From Caldilineaceae bacterium (lineage in GTDB: Bacteria > Chloroflexota > Anaerolineae > Caldilineales > Caldilineaceae), in the NCBI GenBank assembly GCA_012032975.1, contig JAAUPU010000191.1, forward strand, positions 1-6,270: DNA of 6,270 bases, given 5' to 3'. The position numbers were made by a program, and so were the translations under genes. Within the stretch, counting starts at the first letter, position 1; every line of letters starts with the position of its first letter. Below the pieces are notes generated by a model. The model did no database searches, had not been told where the DNA came from, and was given only the letters and a program-made list of their open reading frames with translations. Positions 1-5,688 of the stretch are shown here, in pieces.

Positions 1-343
1 GCGTTTAACTTCACTGACGGCAGCCCGGTTCCCTGGCGCGATTTCTTTTGGCGCATATGCGGCCATGTTGGACGTGGGATCGTTGCCGTCTGCGCCCTAT
101 CCGCTGGCCTGGTTGGTGGCGGTGGCCCTTGAAGCGCAGGCCAAATTGAGGGGGCGATCCGCCAGCATCAACCGCCGCGTGCTGCATTCGTTGAGCAGCG
201 ACAACAGCTTCAGCAACCGCAAAGCGCGCGATCTGTTGGGTTGGACGCCGCGAGTTGGACTGGACGAGGGAATGCGGCGCACTGAAGAGTGGCTGCGCAA
301 GCAGGGCCTTCTGCAGCCAGGCCGGATCGACGAGAACGACTGA
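1..343 (+). CDS. NAD-dependent epimerase / 3-beta-HSD-like SDR, C-terminal part, frameshifted
   Basis: This is the 3' end of an extended short-chain dehydrogenase; the NAD-binding Rossmann half lies upstream of the window. Reading from base 1 gives FNFTDGSPVPWRDFFWRI, which resembles the 'tDg.pv.wrdff' segment of 3-beta-HSD / NAD-epimerase proteins. The continuation (SLPSAPYPLAWLVAVALE, then SFSNRKARDLLGWTPRVGLDEGM, ending in an amphipathic EEWLRKQG) lies in the next frame and shows the usual family C-terminus, where 'kar.lLGw.P...l.eGm' precedes the last helix. Dropping one G from the GGG at 76-78 joins the two into RGSLPSAPY, so there is one extra base at about 70-80, most simply a sequence error. 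The gene ends with TGA at 341-343. The substrate cannot be told from this fragment. Family assignment is fairly sure; specific function is unknown. Confidence 0.7.
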   Translation, partial: RLTSLTAARFPGAISFGAYAAMLDVGSLPSAPYPLAWLVAVALEAQAKLRGRSASINRRVLHSLSSDNSFSNRKARDLLGWTPRVGLDEGMRRTEEWLRKQGLLQPGRIDEND

Positions 344-358
344 CGGGCTGCGGGCGTT

Positions 359-386
359 TTGACCAACTCCGAGCGTTTGCTACAAT
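359..386 (+). promoter_or_regulatory. sigma70-like promoter for the small-membrane-protein / fprA unit
   Basis: TTGACC (359-364) and TACAAT (381-386) are separated by 16 bp; each matches the consensus hexamer at five of six positions. The promoter begins just after the epimerase stop and lies about 40 bp before the next start codon. A small palindrome, GTGTGACAC (389-397), lies near the expected start of transcription and could be an operator. No start-site data exist, so this is prediction from sequence. Confidence 0.55.
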
Positions 387-416
387 TGGTGTGACACGGA
401 TGGTTGAAATAGGCGT

Positions 417-422
417 GAGGAG
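417..422 (+). promoter_or_regulatory. Shine-Dalgarno that favours the GTG start at 429
   Basis: GAGGAG ends directly against the ATG at 423, leaving no spacer for that codon, but stands 6 nt before the in-frame GTG at 429. The GTG is therefore the likelier start of the first small membrane protein. Confidence 0.5.
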
Positions 423-428
423 ATGTCG

Positions 429-743
429 GTGGAAGATCTAAGTTTCTGGGCAGATATATCGGTCATCTGGCTCTCTCTGCTCTTCTTTATCTTTGCGATG
501 ATCCCGCTGGTCATCTTCTATTTTGCGGTGCGCGGGATGAACATCGTCAACAACCGCGCCCAGGGATTCTTCCGGCGCGCCCAGTCGGTCAGCCGGACGA
601 CGCGCGACCGCACCATCGCCGTCAGCGACCGCATCGCAGATCCAATCGTCCGTACGCAGGGGCAGGTGACCAAGGCTGAAACCGTGGTCCAGAAGCTCGT
701 TTCGGACGATACTCCACCCAAAATGAAGGAAGCAAAAAAATGA
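429..743 (+). CDS. small single-pass membrane protein, unknown function
   Basis: I do not recognise this family. From the GTG at 429 it encodes 104 residues (106 from the ATG at 423). A strongly hydrophobic segment, roughly residues 10-35 (VIWLSLLFFIFAMIPLVIFY), forms one membrane span near the N-terminus. The rest is soluble, rich in Arg, Thr, Val and Gln, and looks helical (TRDRTIAVSDRIADP, then GQVTKAETVVQKLV), which could be an extended helix or coiled coil; it ends in a Lys-rich tail. The N-terminal span with a basic region after it suggests a bitopic protein with a cytoplasmic helical domain. Its stop overlaps the next start as ATGA, so the two are translationally coupled and may act together. 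It probably shares a transcript with the fprA-like gene. No catalytic motif is visible. Confidence 0.75.
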   Translation: MEDLSFWADISVIWLSLLFFIFAMIPLVIFYFAVRGMNIVNNRAQGFFRRAQSVSRTTRDRTIAVSDRIADPIVRTQGQVTKAETVVQKLVSDDTPPKMKEAKK

Positions 744-950
744 GCCACAAAGTCAGGGCCCATCCTGATCGGACTGGGCGCCGGCGCACTGCTGGGTGCG
801 GCGTTTGCATGGGTAGCCAGCGACGGCGACGACGAAAGTGGTGAACAAACGTTCGCCATTACGTCCTTGGGGCCGACGGACTATATCGCCCTGGGCATCA
901 GCATTCTGACCCTGGCGCGTCAGTTTGGCGGCATGTTGCGCAAGGCCTGA
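740..950 (+). CDS. small two-span membrane protein, unknown function, frameshifted
   Basis: The ATG at 740-742 overlaps the previous stop (ATGA). The first codons read MSHKVR; the frame then closes at a TGA at 840-842 after a nonsense Arg-rich stretch. Removing one base from the AGGGCCC run (about 756-761) opens a smooth 69-residue protein: a Gly/Ala-rich hydrophobic segment ([20 protein letters not shown]), an acidic linker (DGDDESGEQ), a second hydrophobic segment ([20 protein letters not shown]) and a basic end, with TGA at 948-950. The fit of this longer frame makes one spurious base the best explanation. The first span has small residues at regular spacing (glycine-zipper-like), which suggests helix packing or oligomers. 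I recognise no family. Its coupling to the preceding single-span protein suggests a two-component membrane assembly, but that is inference. Confidence 0.6.
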
Positions 951-978
951 CCAGTGGCCTCCCAGCCATTGGCCCTGG
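951..978 (+). other. imperfect hairpin before fprA
   Basis: CCAG-T-GGCC (951-959) can pair with GGCC-CTGG (971-978) with one bulged base and an 11-nt loop. It sits directly after the stop of the second small membrane gene. No T-run follows, so it is not a typical intrinsic terminator. It may only modulate expression or be chance. Confidence 0.2.
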
Positions 979-994
979 ATATCTAGTTGCAGTA

Positions 995-1000
995 GAGGAG
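995..1000 (+). promoter_or_regulatory. Shine-Dalgarno for fprA-like gene (GTG start)
   Basis: GAGGAG is followed by an 8-nt spacer and the GTG at 1009. This sets the start upstream of the FAD-binding glycine motif, so the gene does not begin at the later ATG at 1131. Confidence 0.65.
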
Positions 1001-1008
1001 AGAGTCGC

Positions 1009-2411
1009 GTGGCAGATCAGATTGGTTCTGTTGACCGCCCTCTACGCGTTGCCATTGTGGGCGCGGGTCCATCGGGTTTTTATGCGGCCGGAGCGCTCTT
1101 CAACAGCGCGATGTTCACGTCTCGATCGATATGTTTGACCGTCTGGCGACCCCATACGGACTGGTGCGCTATGGCGTCGCGCCCGACCATCAGAACATCA
1201 AGGCGGTGACCAAGGTCTTCGAGCGGACCGAGGCTGTGCCCCCGTTTCGTTTCTTTGGCAATGTCAATTTTGGTGTGGATGTCACATTGGAAGATTTGCA
1301 CACGCTCTATGACCAGATTGTCTTTGCGGTTGGCGCACAATCTGATCGAAAGTTGGGCATCCCAGGCGAGGATCTGCCCAACAGCATCTCCGCGACCGAG
1401 TTTGTCGCCTGGTATAACGGCCATCCCTACTTTGCCGACCTCGAACTGGACCTGAGTTGCACGAGCGCGGTCATCGTCGGGGTTGGCAATGTCGCGCTCG
1501 ATGTGGCCCGAATCCTGGCCAAGTCAATCGACGAGTTGCGCCACACGGACATTGCCGACCATGCGCTCGCTCTACTGGCCACCAGCCAGATCCAGGACAT
1601 CTACATACTCTCACGCCGCGGGCCAGCCCAGGCCAAATTTACCAATCCTGAGATCAAGGAGTTCGCGGATCTGGAAATCGCCGACGTGGTCATCGATCCG
1701 GCAGAGCTGGAGCTTGACCTTGCCAGCGCGCAACAGATCGCCGAAGATTCAGGCGCACAGCGCAACCTCGAGACGCTGCGTCTGTTGGCAGCGCGCGGGG
1801 CGGCGGGAAAGCAGCGACGCGTTCATTTTCGGTTCCAGCTTTCCCCCGTCGAAATCCAGGCCAAGAATGGCCAGATTCACCAGGTCTGCGTCGAAAAGAA
1901 CGAACTGCGCGAGGATGCGCATGGCTACATCGGCGCGTTTGGGACCGGCGAGAAGTTTACGCTGCCGGCCGGTCTCGTCATGCGTTCGATTGGCTACAAG
2001 GGAATTCGCCTGCCCGGTCTGCCCTACGATGATCGGCGCGGCACCATCCCCAACGTCACTGGTAGGATAGTGGATCCATCGGGCGGCCAGGCGCGCAACG
2101 GTGAATATGTTGTGGGCTGGGCAAAACGAGGGCCGACCGGGGTCATCGGCACAAACAAACCGGATGCACTGGAAACGGTGGAGCAGATGATGGCGGACGT
2201 GGAGCGTGTTCACCCAGCTGTCACGCCGGAGCCGTCGGCTATCGAAGCGCTGCTCGACAGCCGCAACGTCCGCTATGTTTCCATTTCAGATTGGCATCTT
2301 CTCAACGAACTGGAGATCCAGGCAGGAGTAGAGCAAGGTCGCCCGCGTGTCAAGCTAATTCAGTTGACCGAAATGCTGGAAATATTGGCCGCTCAAGAAG
2401 GGTCTGGTTGA
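1009..2411 (+). CDS. fprA: ferredoxin/adrenodoxin-type NADP+ reductase (FprA-like), frameshifted near the N-terminus
   Basis: The protein would be about 467 residues, the usual size for FprA/adrenodoxin reductase, a two-Rossmann flavoprotein moving electrons between NADP(H) and a ferredoxin-like partner in the cytoplasm. Visible motifs: the FAD dinucleotide site VGAGPSG (residues 17-23); the family signature [14 protein letters not shown] (48-61); the NADP dinucleotide site [14 protein letters not shown] (157-170); SRRGP (202-206), whose arginine pair in FprA contacts the NADP 2'-phosphate; [15 protein letters not shown] (370-384) near the flavin; and a C-terminal segment ending GRPRVKL. The first 34 residues (GTG start) and the remainder lie in different frames. 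One missing G at about 1110 restores [18 protein letters not shown], so a one-base sequence loss is likelier than a true break. The redox partner is not in the window. It is downstream of, and probably co-transcribed with, two small membrane proteins. Family call is firm; a physiological partner is not shown. Confidence 0.88.
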
Positions 2412-2430
2412 GAGTGCGATCAACCGGGCG

Positions 2431-3045
2431 TCACCCCTCCGCCGTTTCGGCCTGCACCTGTTCGGTCACCTGAACCAACACATCATAGGGTTGTGCGCCG
2501 GACACCAGATATTTTTCGGCAAAGACGATGGCCGGAACGCCGCTCAGCCCGTAGGCTTGGGCCAGGGCCACATCCCCAAGCACAGCCTGCTGGAACGTAT
2601 CCTCATCCAGCGCTTCCAGAAATTCCTCTCGTTCCAGACCCACACCCACCGCAACTTCGGCCAACACTGTTCGATCCTCGATATCGCGACCCTCTTGCCA
2701 GTAGGCGCGCATCACGGCTGCGTGATAGGCGGGGCCGTGGCCAGAGTGCTCGGCGAACTTGGCCCCGGTCAGCGCAGGACGGCTGTCGAAACCAAACGGG
2801 CCAGGGTTCATCTCCAGGCCATAGCTTTCGCGGGCGGTCTGATAAAGACGGGGTCGCGCGGCTTCGATCCTGGCGCGATATTCAGGCGAGATGGGCGGCG
2901 CGTCCTTGGGACGTAATTCAAATGAGCGCCAGCGGACATCCACACTGTGGGACTTTTCGAGCTTCTCCAAACTGGAGGCCGCGAGGAAGCACCACGGTCA
3001 AGCGTAGTCGGACCACACATCGATCTGTACAGATTCAGCGGACAT
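2431..3045 (-). CDS. FrnE-type DsbA-family thiol oxidoreductase with in-frame TGA at the first active-site Cys (candidate selenoprotein)
   Basis: From the ATG at 3045 with AAGGAA 5 nt upstream, the reading is MSAESVQIDVWSDYA, then TGA, then PWCFLAASSLEKLEK and on to TGA at 2431: 204 residues if the TGA is read through. Family features: the beta-strand 'I.VWSDYxCPWC' start, the FELRPKDAPP stretch (about 43-52), a helical insertion, the cis-proline loop GVP (169-171) and the C-terminal VSGAQPYDVL. All are typical of FrnE/2-hydroxychromene-isomerase-like DsbA proteins, which make or reshuffle disulfides. No signal peptide is seen, so it should act in the cytoplasm. The expected CPWC reads U-P-W-C (residues 16-19): selenocysteine would replace the attacking thiol. 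A start at the internal TTG (2970) would remove the active site and has no visible ribosome site. A TGC/TGT-to-TGA base error or a pseudogene remains possible. It lies 14 bp after a small membrane gene and converges on fprA. Confidence 0.8.
2961..2990 (-). promoter_or_regulatory. candidate bacterial SECIS hairpin
   Basis: On the minus strand CTCCA (2977-2973) pairs perfectly with TGGAG (2969-2965) around a 3-nt loop GTT. An outer stem, GCTTC (2990-2986) with GAAGC (2965-2961), can form if the inner stem gives up its last pair. The apical loop starts 25 nt after the TGA and begins with G. This meets the usual bacterial SECIS rules: small loop, a G among its first two bases, and about 16-37 nt from UGA. 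Such short stems also occur by chance in coding DNA, so it supports but does not prove selenocysteine insertion. Confidence 0.45.
2998..3000 (-). other. in-frame TGA, putative selenocysteine codon
   Basis: Codon 16 of the FrnE/DsbA-like gene is TGA, followed by CCG TGG TGC (Pro-Trp-Cys). Reading frame and family similarity continue unbroken on both sides, so no indel is involved. TGA ends fprA, folB and this same gene at sensible places, so it is a stop in general here. The base after TGA is C, a context generally associated with weaker termination. The alternative is a one-base error or mutation from TGC/TGT. Confidence 0.55.
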
Positions 3046-3059
3046 GACGTTTCCTTTTC

Positions 3060-3323
3060 TTAGCAGATGGTCGATCGTTTCGACAGTATAGCACGGGCGT
3101 CTTCATCAGCCCCAGCCAGAAGCGGATTTAGGTGCTGATCTTGCTCCTCTCGCCGGCGGCTTACCAGAATGTAGGCGCCAAGGCTCGCGATGGCTGGCGC
3201 CCAGGTTGCCGCAAAGAAGCCCTGTTCATGATAGCCACCGATCCAGAGAAGTGCGGCAACAGATAGAGAGAGCAGCGCAGCGAGGATGGTCGAACGCTGT
3301 ATGGTTTGCGATTGAGCGTGCAT
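3060..3323 (-). CDS. small two-TM membrane protein, unknown function
   Basis: The start is taken at the ATG at 3323 (MHAQSQTIQRS), 9 nt after AAAGGA; the longer reading back to 3440 runs through the preceding gene and lacks a better site. The protein has 87 residues: a short polar N-terminus, one hydrophobic segment (about 12-31, ILAALLSLSVAALLWIGGY), a short turn (HEQ), a second hydrophobic segment (about 36-55, FFAATWAPAIASLGAYILVS), then a charged tail beginning SRRREEQDQH. This looks like a helical hairpin with a cytoplasmic C-terminus, the RRR supporting that orientation. I recognise no family or catalytic motif. It sits between the Crp-like gene (82 bp upstream) and the DsbA-like gene (14 bp downstream), so it is probably co-expressed with the latter. 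Confidence 0.7.
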   Translation of the reverse strand: MHAQSQTIQRSTILAALLSLSVAALLWIGGYHEQGFFAATWAPAIASLGAYILVSRRREEQDQHLNPLLAGADEDARAILSKRSTIC

Positions 3324-3340
3324 GTACTCTGATCCTTTAG

Positions 3341-3356
3341 GCCAACCGGAGTTGGC
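3341..3356 (-). other. stable UNCG-type hairpin in the gap before the two-TM gene
   Basis: On the minus strand GCCAAC pairs with GTTGGC around a TCCG tetraloop closed by C-G, the arrangement of very stable UNCG loops. No T-run follows, so it is not a standard terminator. It stands just upstream of the ribosome site of the two-TM gene and could protect or process the mRNA; this is inference. Confidence 0.35.
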
Positions 3357-3405
3357 AACGTCTGGCGTAAGAAGAATTCCAGTCAAGCGGGTGTGAACAT
3401 CGCGC

Positions 3406-3855
3406 CTAGAGATAGGCAAGCTCCTCCAGCCCCGGCGCATCCAGAACGTCGATGCGTCCCGGCGCGAGGAGGATCAGCCCCTGTCGCTGAAACGCCCGCA
3501 AGAGTGACGCAACGGTTTCTCTGTCAGCGTTCAAAACATCTGCAAATGCCTGAAGATTGACCCCAACCAGAGAACCGTCCCGTTCACCGACCGCGGCCAG
3601 GATGGCTGCAAGCCGTTCAGTAAAGGTCCGCGGACCGTGGTCACGCTCAGCAGGGCCTGGGTGCTCGCCATAGGTCTGCAACAGCGTCCAGGCAAAGAGA
3701 AAAGCGTCGGCAGACTGGTCGTGCAGGACGGGCGCGGATTTCACCACGTTTTGCTCTGGCCGAACTGCTCGTGCGCAGAAATCACTGACCACGAATTGCG
3801 GTGACATAGAAGCGTAGCCTGAACTATCGATCGTCGAGACAGGTGGTTTGAACAT
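3406..3855 (-). CDS. Crp/Fnr-type winged-helix DNA-binding protein lacking a cyclic-nucleotide domain
   Basis: The protein has 149 residues, starting at the ATG at 3855 (AGGAG 10 nt upstream), 32 bp after folE. Residues about 79-147 match the C-terminal winged helix of Crp/Fnr regulators: TERLAAILAAV, then VNLQAFADVLNADRETVASLLRAFQRQGLI, then a wing-like GRIDVLDAPGLEELAYL. 'DRETVASLLRAF' lies where the recognition helix normally reads 'sRetvsR.l..L'. The N-terminal 78 residues are too short for, and do not resemble, the cNMP-binding beta-roll; they hold one Cys (27) and a possible helix (ADAFLFAWTLLQTYG, 49-63). No iron-sulfur Cys set is seen. Since folE ends only 32 bp upstream, a lost sensor domain cannot hide there. 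It could be a small regulator, possibly of its own operon, or a decayed Crp protein. DNA binding is likely; signal and targets are unknown. Confidence 0.7.
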   Translation of the reverse strand: MFKPPVSTIDSSGYASMSPQFVVSDFCARAVRPEQNVVKSAPVLHDQSADAFLFAWTLLQTYGEHPGPAERDHGPRTFTERLAAILAAVGERDGSLVGVNLQAFADVLNADRETVASLLRAFQRQGLILLAPGRIDVLDAPGLEELAYL

Positions 3856-3887
3856 ATCCTTCCAACTCCTTGTTAGATTTCACCAGG

Positions 3888-4598
3888 TTATGCGCCGGCC
3901 ACGAGTTGCATGAATTCGTTGCGCATCCCGTCGTTTGCCTTGAAGTCGCCGCGCATCGCGCGCGTGACTGTGCTGCTCCCCTGCTTTTGGACGCCTCGCA
4001 TCATCATGCAGAAGTGGGACGCTTCTGCGATCACCGCCACACCGCGCGGCTCCAATATCTCGACCAGCGCATCGGCCACCTGGTTGGTCAGCCGTTCCTG
4101 TACCTGGAGGCGACGGGCGAAAACATCGGCAATGCGAGCCAGCTTGCTCAGGCCGATGATCTTGCCATTGGGCAAGTAGCCGATGTGGATCTTGCCGTAG
4201 AAGGGCAGCATATGGTGTTCGCAGAGCGAGTAGAATTCGATATCCTTGACGATCACCATCTCCTCGCCGTCATCCTCGAAGAGTGCGTTGTTGACCACCT
4301 CGTCCAACGATGTTTCATACCCATTGGTCAAGAAGTCCATTGCCTTGGCCACGCGCAGAGGCGTGCGCACCAGCCCTTCGCGTTGCGGGTCTTCGCCGAC
4401 GCGCACCAGCATCTGTTCAACCAGCGCCTCGAATGCCGGGTCGTAGCTTTCCTTTTCAGGCTCCTGGACGAAAACGGGCGTCCCATTGTGGGATGCGCCA
4501 AAAATGGACGCGTGAGCGTCTGCATAGCCATTGAGGGCCGTTTCGCTGCTATATCCGTTGTGATTTCCGTTGCCATTTGTAAGCGTCGACATTTTCAT
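3888..4598 (-). CDS. folE: GTP cyclohydrolase I
   Basis: FolE converts GTP to 7,8-dihydroneopterin triphosphate and formate, the first step of tetrahydrofolate (and tetrahydropterin) synthesis, as a zinc enzyme in the cytoplasm. From the ATG at 4598 the protein has 236 residues. The zinc ligands are visible as Cys126 and His129 in [10 protein letters not shown] and Cys197 in [11 protein letters not shown]; the 71-residue spacing equals that of E. coli Cys110/Cys181. GLSKLARI (149-156) and the [12 protein letters not shown] helix are also typical. The first 45-50 residues are a poorly conserved, Asn/Gly/Ala-rich tail and the conserved core begins near [12 protein letters not shown]. The start is chosen because GGAG stands 10 nt before the 4598 ATG, one base after the folK stop; an ATG two codons later is possible. 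Context with folB and folK confirms the folate role. Confidence 0.95.
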   Translation of the reverse strand: MKMSTLTNGNGNHNGYSSETALNGYADAHASIFGASHNGTPVFVQEPEKESYDPAFEALVEQMLVRVGEDPQREGLVRTPLRVAKAMDFLTNGYETSLDEVVNNALFEDDGEEMVIVKDIEFYSLCEHHMLPFYGKIHIGYLPNGKIIGLSKLARIADVFARRLQVQERLTNQVADALVEILEPRGVAVIAEASHFCMMMRGVQKQGSSTVTRAMRGDFKANDGMRNEFMQLVAGA

Positions 4599-4599
4599 A

Positions 4600-5090
4600 T
4601 TAAACAATCTCCATTTCGCGTTTGCCCAGATTTTCTGCAATCTGGCTGAGTGTTTGGCCCGTCTGAGGATGACGCCAGAGCGGACAAAGTTCGGCTATGG
4701 GTGTAGCAACATGCGCATAGCGCACGATATCTACATCGGGAATTTGGCTGCCGTCCAGGTTGAGTATCTCTTGCCCAAAGAGCGTTATGTCCAGGTCGAT
4801 GGTCCGCGGAGCGAATTTGTCCGCGCTGCGCACTCGCCCCAACCCAGCCTCGACGGAGCGCAGTACCTGGCGCAGTTCACCGGCGGTCAAGTTTGTCTCG
4901 ACCAGAACGGCAGCATTGTGAAAACTGGGCTGATCGACAGATCGACCATCGCTGCCAACGCTCTACTTACGTATGTGGAGCTGACAGCCATCATCTTCAG
5001 GCCGTCGCGCGATCCGAGCGCAGCGATTGCACGTGGAAGATTGCGAGCCGGGTCGATGTTGCTGCCCAGGGATATAAGAGCTTCAATCAC
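4600..5090 (-). CDS. folK: 6-hydroxymethyl-7,8-dihydropterin pyrophosphokinase (HPPK), frameshifted
   Basis: FolK moves pyrophosphate from ATP to 6-hydroxymethyl-7,8-dihydropterin, making the substrate of dihydropteroate synthase. The GTG start at 5090 overlaps the folB stop (GTGA). The N-terminal half reads [21 protein letters not shown] and on to SSTYVSRAL; the other half reads from [21 protein letters not shown] through the HPPK signature [12 protein letters not shown] (about 92-103, with the two magnesium-binding Asp) to the TAA at 4600. The halves are in different frames. Adding one G at the GG at 4955-4956 rejoins them as a normal 163-residue enzyme. Uncorrected, translation stops at about 4887, before the catalytic signature. 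Because folate synthesis needs this step and every conserved block remains, sequence error is likelier than gene loss. Confidence 0.88.
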
Positions 5091-5491
5091 GCCTCCACCC
5101 CCTCAAATTCGGCGCGGCTGCGGCGGATAGTCAAACCGACCGAGCGGGAGAAGCGTACCGCGCCCGGCTTTTCCACTGTTAACTCAATTTGTCGGATACG
5201 TGGGTCAGTGCCAAAGCAGATGCGGACCAGATCGGCGGCCAACTTTTCAACCAGAAAGGGCGCCTGGCTTTCGATGTGCGCCATCATCGCTTTGGCCGCG
5301 GTGCGGTAGTTGACCGTGTCTTCTACCTGGTCGCTCTCCCCTGCCTTCCGCGTATCGGCCCAAAACGTGGCGTTGACGACGATGTCCTGGCGGTTGGCCC
5401 GCTCGTCCGGGTTGATGCCGACGATGCCGCGCACCAGCAAGTCTTTGATGAATATTCGGTCCAGCTTTTCAGTGGTTACTTCTTCGATCAT
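5087..5491 (-). CDS. folB: dihydroneopterin aldolase
   Basis: FolB cleaves 7,8-dihydroneopterin to 6-hydroxymethyl-7,8-dihydropterin and glycolaldehyde; the enzyme is a small cytoplasmic oligomer of T-fold subunits. The protein has 134 residues, slightly longer than usual because about ten residues (MIEEVTTEKL) precede the conserved DRIFIKDLLVRGIVGI start. Key residues seen: Glu30 in GINPDER, Tyr62 in DTVNYRTAAK, and Lys108 in LTVEKPGAVRFSRSVG, matching the family's substrate-binding Glu and catalytic Tyr and Lys. The ribosome site before the ATG at 5491 is weak (GCGGAA), and an in-frame TGA lies at 5543-5545, so the start cannot be far upstream. It overlaps folK by 4 bp and is the first gene after the promoter at 5639-5667, so it likely leads the folate operon. 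Confidence 0.95.
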   Translation of the reverse strand: MIEEVTTEKLDRIFIKDLLVRGIVGINPDERANRQDIVVNATFWADTRKAGESDQVEDTVNYRTAAKAMMAHIESQAPFLVEKLAADLVRICFGTDPRIRQIELTVEKPGAVRFSRSVGLTIRRSRAEFEGVEA

Positions 5492-5633
5492 TTCCGCGGT
5501 CGTCTCTATTTCTGTGTCCAGCTCTTGCTGTTGGTTTGGGGGTCAACGCCCTGTCTGTCGTTCACGTAGGTCATTATCTGTCTACCGCGATGATTTTACT
5601 GTGTGATATCTTACCTTTCCTGAATTTTACTTG

Positions 5634-5648
5634 TGCATAGTATATGCA
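5634..5648. promoter_or_regulatory. palindromic operator-like site over the -10 box
   Basis: TGCATA-GTA-TATGCA is a perfect 6-bp inverted repeat with a 3-bp centre, and it wholly contains the predicted -10 box of the fol promoter. A dimeric repressor bound here would block polymerase. A second palindrome, TTGTACAA (5653-5660), lies within the promoter spacer. The binding protein is unknown; the Crp-like protein in the same operon is one candidate, with no direct support. Confidence 0.4.
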
Positions 5649-5667
5649 AATATTGTACAAGTCGCAA
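5639..5667 (-). promoter_or_regulatory. sigma70-like promoter of the folB-folK-folE operon
   Basis: On the minus strand TTGCGA (5667-5662) is followed by exactly 17 bp and then TATACT (5644-5639). The -10 matches consensus at five of six positions and the -35 at four of six. Transcription would start near 5630, giving a leader of about 140 nt before folB. No other promoter is evident in the 2.4 kb from folB through the Crp-like gene start. Confidence 0.55.
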
Positions 5668-5688
5668 ATTGTTCACCTTCTTGCGCCA

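Noticed and set aside
1483..2070. 195-codon ORF in another frame inside fprA
   Set aside because: Ser/Arg-rich shadow; fprA motifs occupy the other frame throughout.
2412..2430. Shared terminator between convergent fprA and DsbA-like genes
   Set aside because: The 19-bp gap holds no hairpin or T-run.
2431..2970. TTG at 2970 as the true start of the DsbA-like protein
   Set aside because: No ribosome site in front, and it would discard the active-site strand and CxxC motif that still read correctly upstream.
2998..3000. General reassignment of TGA as a sense codon
   Set aside because: fprA, folB, the second small membrane gene, the hydrolase and this gene itself all end in TGA at family-appropriate lengths.
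2493..3047. Plus-strand ORFs of 184 and 141 codons over the DsbA-like gene
   Set aside because: Antisense shadows: Arg/Pro-rich translations and no ribosome site, whereas the minus strand matches a known family.
3870..4649. 259-codon plus-strand ORF (His/Leu/Val-rich)
   Set aside because: It lies antisense to folE, whose zinc-ligand motifs are clear; its open frame is a by-product of folE codon use.
4570..5130. 186-codon plus-strand ORF
   Set aside because: Antisense to folK and the folE start; no family character.
5506..5574. 22-codon leader ORF upstream of folB
   Set aside because: Only a weak ribosome site and no attenuator-like codon run or terminator pair; kept as a note in the intergenic entry.
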